Source: Bacillota bacterium
GTDB taxonomy: Bacteria; Bacillota; Desulfotomaculia; Desulfotomaculales; JAJYZD01
Length of the DNA: 17,822 nt
Direction: 5' to 3'
Assembly: GCA_021800315.1 (NCBI GenBank)
Contig: JAJYZD010000048.1
Coordinates: 1 to 17,822, forward strand
Shown: positions 14,969 through 17,822 of the stretch, one piece after another
Layout of the letters: every line of letters begins with the position of its first letter
How positions within the stretch are numbered: position 1 is the stretch's first letter
Notes under the pieces: model-generated
Seen by the model: only the letters and a program-made list of their open reading frames with translations
Databases searched by the model: none
What the model was told of the DNA's origin: nothing
Position numbers and translations under genes: made by a program

Positions 14969-16552
14969 CTATCTGGTTTTCATTTGGACTGGTTCCGGTC
15001 CGGACGCAGCGTCCTTTTTTGGCCGGCGGAGAAGAAAAACCAAGGGCACCACGGCCACGATAACAATGGCGGAGAAAACCATGGTGTAGTCGATGGCCAG
15101 GGAAGTGGCTTGATTGGTTATCTCTTTGCCCAGGACTATAAGGGCCAGTATATATGCGTTGTGGCTCCCGATCACGGATCGCCTCAGCAGGAAGCCTGTC
15201 ATACCGTGGATAAAGCCGGTGACGACCGGGGGGGTTGCGGTGACATTGTTGGCATACAGGGCGTAATATATCAGTTCCTGGCGGTTATAGAGATAGGTGA
15301 TAAAGGCTATGCCCAGGGAACCCGCCAGTTGCCGCACCAGGCTGTTGAGCGAGGTGACCCGGTTCATCAACTGACGGGGCACCGTGTTCAAGCCGACGAC
15401 GGTCAGCGGCAGCATGAACAGGGCGAAACCGGCCGACCTTTCCATGTACCATAACTGCAGGGTATGATAGGAGGTGTTGAGATTAAGATTACCCATTTGG
15501 AAGGTGACGAAAGCGGTTATGGCGATGCCGGCCAGGCAGAGGGAAACGGCTCCGAACCGGTCGAACAGACGGCCCGATATAGGGGAGAGAGCACCCATGA
15601 CGACGGCCGCCGGCGCCATCAGGAGGCCCGTCTGGAAAGGAGTGAAGCCCATGATCTGCTGGGTGAAGATAGGGATCAGGAAGATACCGGCGTACAGGGC
15701 CACGGTGACCATGAAGGTGCCCAGGAAGCTGGCCGCCAGGACGGAATTGCCCTTGAACACCCGGAGGTCGATGACCGGGTGGTCGGTAACCAGTTCCCAG
15801 AGGACGAAGACGATCAGGGCGAAAACACCGAAGGTCAGGGTGGCGACGATGGCCAAGGTATGCCAACCGACGCTCTGTCCCTGGGAGAGGCCCAGGAGCA
15901 CGGCGAAGGCACCGGCAATGATGAGGATCATGCCGGGCAGGTCGAGGCGTGGTTTTACCTCGGCCGGAATACGCGGCAGCACCATCATGCCCACAAGCAT
16001 GGTGAGAATACCGATGGGTATGTTGATGGTAAAGATGATGTGCCAGTCGAAATGGTCGATGAGGTAGCCGCCCAGGACCGGTCCGAAGGCCGGGGCCGCA
16101 GCCATGGCGATGCCCCGGGTGCCCAGAGCCACGCCGATCTTGTCCCGGGTAACGATCTGGTAAGTGTAGGCAGTGGTCACCGGCATGATGGCTCCGCCGC
16201 CAACTGCCTCGATCACCCGGGCCGCGATCAGAAAGTCCAGATTCGTGGCGACGCTGCAAAGGGCGGAGCCCAGGGTGAAAACGCCCAGGGAGATGAGGAA
16301 GATTCTTTTTACGCCCAAGCGGTCGCCGAAGTAGCCGGTAACGGGGATGGTTACTCCGGCTGACAGGAGGTAGGCGGTGGTCACCCATTGGATTGAGTTC
16401 ACGCCCACGCCGAAGATGGCCATCAGTTTGGGGATGGCCACATTGACGATGCTGGTATCGAGAAAGGCCATGAAGGCGCCGGCCATGAGGATAAAAAGCT
16501 GAAGCCAGGGAATCCGGAGCGAGGGATGGTACGATGCTGTTTCTCCGTTCAA
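14969..16552 (-). CDS. DHA2-family (EmrB/QacA type) major facilitator drug exporter
   Basis: This 527-residue membrane protein belongs to the major facilitator superfamily, drug:H+ antiporter-2 branch, with room for 14 membrane segments. Motif D1 FLDTSIVNVAIP (30-41, with Asp32), motif A GYFGDRLGVKR (73-83) and motif C PAFGPVLGGYLI (154-165, the antiporter motif) are all present. It probably exports a toxic compound using proton flow, but the substrate cannot be told. Start TTG 16552 follows GGAGG (minus strand, 16560-16564) after 7 bases. It overlaps the MarR gene stop as TTGA, so the two form an operon with coupled translation. The C-terminus is basic (KTR). The reading frame is intact although the regulator is not. 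Confidence 0.93.
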   Translation of the reverse strand: MNGETASYHPSLRIPWLQLFILMAGAFMAFLDTSIVNVAIPKLMAIFGVGVNSIQWVTTAYLLSAGVTIPVTGYFGDRLGVKRIFLISLGVFTLGSALCSVATNLDFLIAARVIEAVGGGAIMPVTTAYTYQIVTRDKIGVALGTRGIAMAAAPAFGPVLGGYLIDHFDWHIIFTINIPIGILTMLVGMMVLPRIPAEVKPRLDLPGMILIIAGAFAVLLGLSQGQSVGWHTLAIVATLTFGVFALIVFVLWELVTDHPVIDLRVFKGNSVLAASFLGTFMVTVALYAGIFLIPIFTQQIMGFTPFQTGLLMAPAAVVMGALSPISGRLFDRFGAVSLCLAGIAITAFVTFQMGNLNLNTSYHTLQLWYMERSAGFALFMLPLTVVGLNTVPRQLMNRVTSLNSLVRQLAGSLGIAFITYLYNRQELIYYALYANNVTATPPVVTGFIHGMTGFLLRRSVIGSHNAYILALIVLGKEITNQATSLAIDYTMVFSAIVIVAVVPLVFLLRRPKKDAASGPEPVQMKTR

Positions 16553-16991
16553 TATCTTTCCTCCCGGGGATCGTTAGCCTGACCGGGCAATTTTCGCACC
16601 AAACCGTATAACTGTTCCCGGACGCTCAAACGGTTTAAGAAAACAGCCGCGATCCGGCTCCATTCCTCCTGCGAAACGCGCAATTCCGCCCGTCCGGCGT
16701 CCGTAAGGGTCCGGTTTACCCAGCGCTCGTCGGCGGTGTCGCGCCTTCCGACCGCTAGACCATCTTTTTCCATGTACTTGATGACGATGCTGACGGAACT
16801 CAGGTTCATATGCACCTTGGACACCAGTTGTTTACCCGCCGTTCTTCGTGCTGTCCAAGGGAATTGAGTGGAATAAATTGCCGGATGGTTAGCACGTCTT
16901 TTTTTACCTGAGGGGGACTGGGGCACACGCTACAGAGGATGCCGCCATAAATCCGCCGTCTGCGGTTTTCCTCCATGTTGGACCGAGGCAA
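16549..16991 (-). pseudogene. MarR-type regulator, frameshifted
   Basis: The C-terminal half reads as a MarR winged helix: KQLVSKVHMNLSSVSIVIKY as the DNA-reading helices, then MEKDGLAVGRRDTADERWVN (wing), LTDAGRAEL and a final dimerisation helix. The N-terminal half is in a different frame, from TTG 16991 (or ATG 16976): RRRRIYGGILCS...VLTIRQFIPLN. It ends in a stop at 16806-16808. A one-base loss (or two-base gain) around 16835-16900 would explain the switch. An AGAAGGGGGTGA ribosome site and a TTGACA promoter precede it. MarR proteins next to DHA2 exporters usually repress them. The break would relieve repression unless it is an assembly error or a shortened protein is made from an internal start. 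Confidence 0.75.
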
Positions 16992-17003
16992 TCACCCCCT
17001 TCT

Positions 17004-17033
17004 AGTTTAACAGTAAAATATATGGACTGTCAA
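17004..17033 (-). promoter_or_regulatory. Sigma-A-like promoter of the marR-exporter operon
   Basis: On the minus strand a perfect TTGACA (17028-17033) is followed after 18 bp by TAAACT (17004-17009), 4 of 6 matches to the -10 consensus. The spacer is AT-rich. An inverted repeat ACAGT (17010-17014) - 11 bp - ACTGT (17026-17030) covers the spacer and part of the -35, a natural place for a repressor. Confidence 0.65.
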
Positions 17034-17055
17034 TTTTATTAAAGATAAAATCATT

Positions 17056-17085
17056 AGTAAATTTACTGACATAAATTTACTGACA
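17056..17085 (-). repeat. Tandem 14-bp repeat with TAAATTTA palindromes (possible operator)
   Basis: TAAATTTACTGACA occurs twice in exact tandem (17058-17071, 17072-17085). The first copy is part of the 12-bp perfect palindrome AGTAAATTTACT (17056-17067). The repeat lies 23-52 bp upstream of the -35. Regularly spaced AT-rich palindromes next to a MarR gene suggest regulator binding sites, but no binding is shown by sequence alone. Confidence 0.6.
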
Positions 17086-17099
17086 TTGAATTATTATCG

Positions 17100-17111
17100 G
17101 TACGCGCGTAC
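17100..17111. repeat. GTACGCGCGTAC perfect palindrome
   Basis: This 12-bp perfect palindrome lies in otherwise AT-rich intergenic DNA upstream of the marR promoter. It could be a second protein site. From 17112 to 17183 I see nothing else I can name, apart from an AAAGGAGGA-like sequence on the minus strand with no start codon after it. Confidence 0.45.
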
Positions 17112-17183
17112 TGTTATTTAGATGCCGGGACGGAAAAATCCTCCTTTCTTGGTTAGACGTTGCGGGAGGCGTTTTTGTTTCCT

Positions 17184-17227
17184 AATATAGAAGAATAACC
17201 GGCACATGCCGGTTATTCTTCTATATT
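17184..17227. terminator. 44-bp perfect inverted repeat, bidirectional terminator
   Basis: Two 21-base arms (17184-17204 and 17207-17227) are exact inverse copies around a 2-base centre. The inner part is GAATAACCGGCA/TGCCGGTTATTC and the outer part is A/T-rich on both sides. A GC core with A-run and T-run flanks is the usual form of a two-way Rho-independent terminator. It lies 45 bp after the coiled-coil gene stop on the minus strand. A miniature mobile element is a less likely reading. Confidence 0.8.
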
Positions 17228-17272
17228 GTGCTATTATCGCTAATAAACGAAGAACGTAACACACGTTGTACT

Positions 17273-17678
17273 TTAACCAATAAACGCCTTAACAAGTCCT
17301 CCGATTACGCCTGCTGCCAATAGCAATATCACTGGCCAGAAAAAACGATCAATCTTCGCGGCTAATTTAGTTTCAACGCTGGCAATCTTGACGTCTAGTG
17401 TTTTTATGTCTAAACGCAACTATTTTTGACCATCCTTCAGGTCTTGAATGTCCTCGGATCTCAAGCGGCTGATTTCCTTGTCAATCTTGCTGTCAAGAGC
17501 TTTCAGGCCATTGTCAATCTTAGTATCCAGGGCCTTCTGCCCGTCCTTCAATTCCTGGACCTTGGCTTCAATCTTGACATCCAGGCGGTCTTGACCATTT
17601 TTACTCCTGAATATCCCGTCGTAGGTCGCCCTCGACGTAGCTGACGTACTTTTCTTCCCAGTTAATTACTTCGCCCAC
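17273..17678 (-). pseudogene. Coiled-coil protein with C-terminal membrane anchor (XhlA-like), disrupted
   Basis: Joining three open pieces gives about 134 residues. GTG 17678 starts MGEVINWEEKYVSYVEGDLRRDIQE, ended by TAA at 17601-17603. A second frame picks up as KNGQDRLDVKIEAKVQELKD and runs through repeated LDxKI and LKDGQK units to an amber codon (17420-17422). The same frame continues as LRLDIKTLDVKIASVETKL to a membrane segment FFWPVILLLAAGVIGGLVKAF and TAA at 17273. The heptad pattern plus C-terminal anchor recalls XhlA/holin-associated small proteins, but the family is uncertain. It appears to have lost two bases (or gained one) at about 17600-17603, and a CAG may have become TAG. 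GGGGAGGTG precedes the start at good spacing. The host function is unknown. Confidence 0.75.
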
Positions 17679-17703
17679 CCCGGACACCTCCCCGGCCGGC
17701 TAT

Positions 17704-17732
17704 ATTCTACCGTATCCCCGGCCCCCTGGCAA
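17704..17732 (-). promoter_or_regulatory. Sigma-A-like promoter for the coiled-coil gene
   Basis: On the minus strand TTGCCA (17727-17732, 5 of 6 matches) and TAGAAT (17704-17709, 5 of 6 matches) are separated by exactly 17 bp. The -10 lies 25 bp before the GTG start, leaving room for the GGGGAGGTG ribosome site. This is the best-matching promoter pair in the window. Confidence 0.7.
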
Positions 17733-17764
17733 CCGGAAATCAACCCAGAAAAAAGGAACTACTT

Positions 17765-17822
17765 ATGCGAGTCACAGTCCCTGGATTTCCCGACTCTCAC
17801 CCGAAGTGCGGGAGGCTACGAC
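17765..17822 (+). CDS. Possible start of an unrecognised gene, cut by the window end
   Basis: ATG 17765 follows AAAAGGA (17751-17757) with 7 bases between and opens MRVTVPGFPDSHPKCGRLR to the window edge. Only 19 codons are visible and I recognise no family. The support is the ribosome site alone, so this may be chance. Confidence 0.2.
   Translation, partial: MRVTVPGFPDSHPKCGRLR

Noticed and set aside
14930..16363. Plus-strand frames opposite the exporter
   Set aside because: They are charged, repetitive antisense shadows of the membrane protein without ribosome sites.
17426..17644. 72-codon plus-strand frame opposite the coiled-coil gene
   Set aside because: Its repeats are simply the antisense of the LDxKI heptads. 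The minus strand has the promoter, ribosome site and sensible protein.
1..17822. CRISPR array, tRNA or rRNA genes
   Set aside because: No regularly spaced repeat-spacer pattern and no tRNA- or rRNA-like sequence was seen on either strand.

Overview
The window is a G+C-rich stretch (by eye about two-thirds G+C across the genes). It most likely comes from a Gram-positive, diaminopimelate-type Firmicute of the Clostridia (Desulfotomaculum/Pelotomaculum/Moorella-like). That placement is inference. It rests on the gene order mraZ-rsmH-ftsL-pbp-murE-murF-mraY-murD-ftsW-murG-murC-murB, on a SpoVD/PBP2B-like transpeptidase with PASTA repeats, on the DNPR (meso-diaminopimelate) motif in MurE, on strong AGGAGG-type ribosome sites and on frequent TTG/GTG starts.

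Layout. Bases 1-150 look like the worn right end of an IS200/IS605-type (TnpB) element. Bases 150-431 are the mraZ leader, with a three-box MraZ operator at 337-361. Bases 432-14647 are a one-strand division and cell-wall (dcw) cluster of twelve genes, mostly overlapping or a few bases apart. Larger gaps occur at ftsL/pbp (133 bp), pbp/murE (151 bp) and murG/murC (99 bp). The first two of these hold terminator-like hairpins. A clean intrinsic terminator at 14664-14687 follows murB, so the usual downstream murA/ftsQ/ftsA/ftsZ are not part of this unit. After it come an unexplained about 280 bp segment, a minus-strand DHA2-family (14-TM) drug exporter, and a MarR-type regulator broken by a frameshift. 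The regulator has an AT-rich, operator-like upstream region. A 44-bp perfect inverted repeat (terminator) follows. Last is a minus-strand coiled-coil/membrane-anchor gene with one frameshift and one amber stop, though its promoter and ribosome site remain intact.

How the genes work together. MurC, D, E and F build the UDP-MurNAc-pentapeptide after MurB makes UDP-MurNAc. MraY loads it onto undecaprenyl phosphate as lipid I, and MurG makes lipid II. FtsW polymerises lipid II and the PASTA-PBP cross-links it at the septum, with FtsL as a divisome scaffold. RsmH methylates 16S rRNA and MraZ regulates the cluster. The 3' part is accessory: an efflux/regulator pair and a decaying small membrane protein gene, with visibly higher A+T content than the dcw cluster.

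I found no clearly new system. The points most worth checking are the layered hairpins in the ftsL-pbp gap, the broken MarR gene with its repeated operators, the doubly disrupted coiled-coil gene, and the 64-codon frame that runs on after the transporter's stop.
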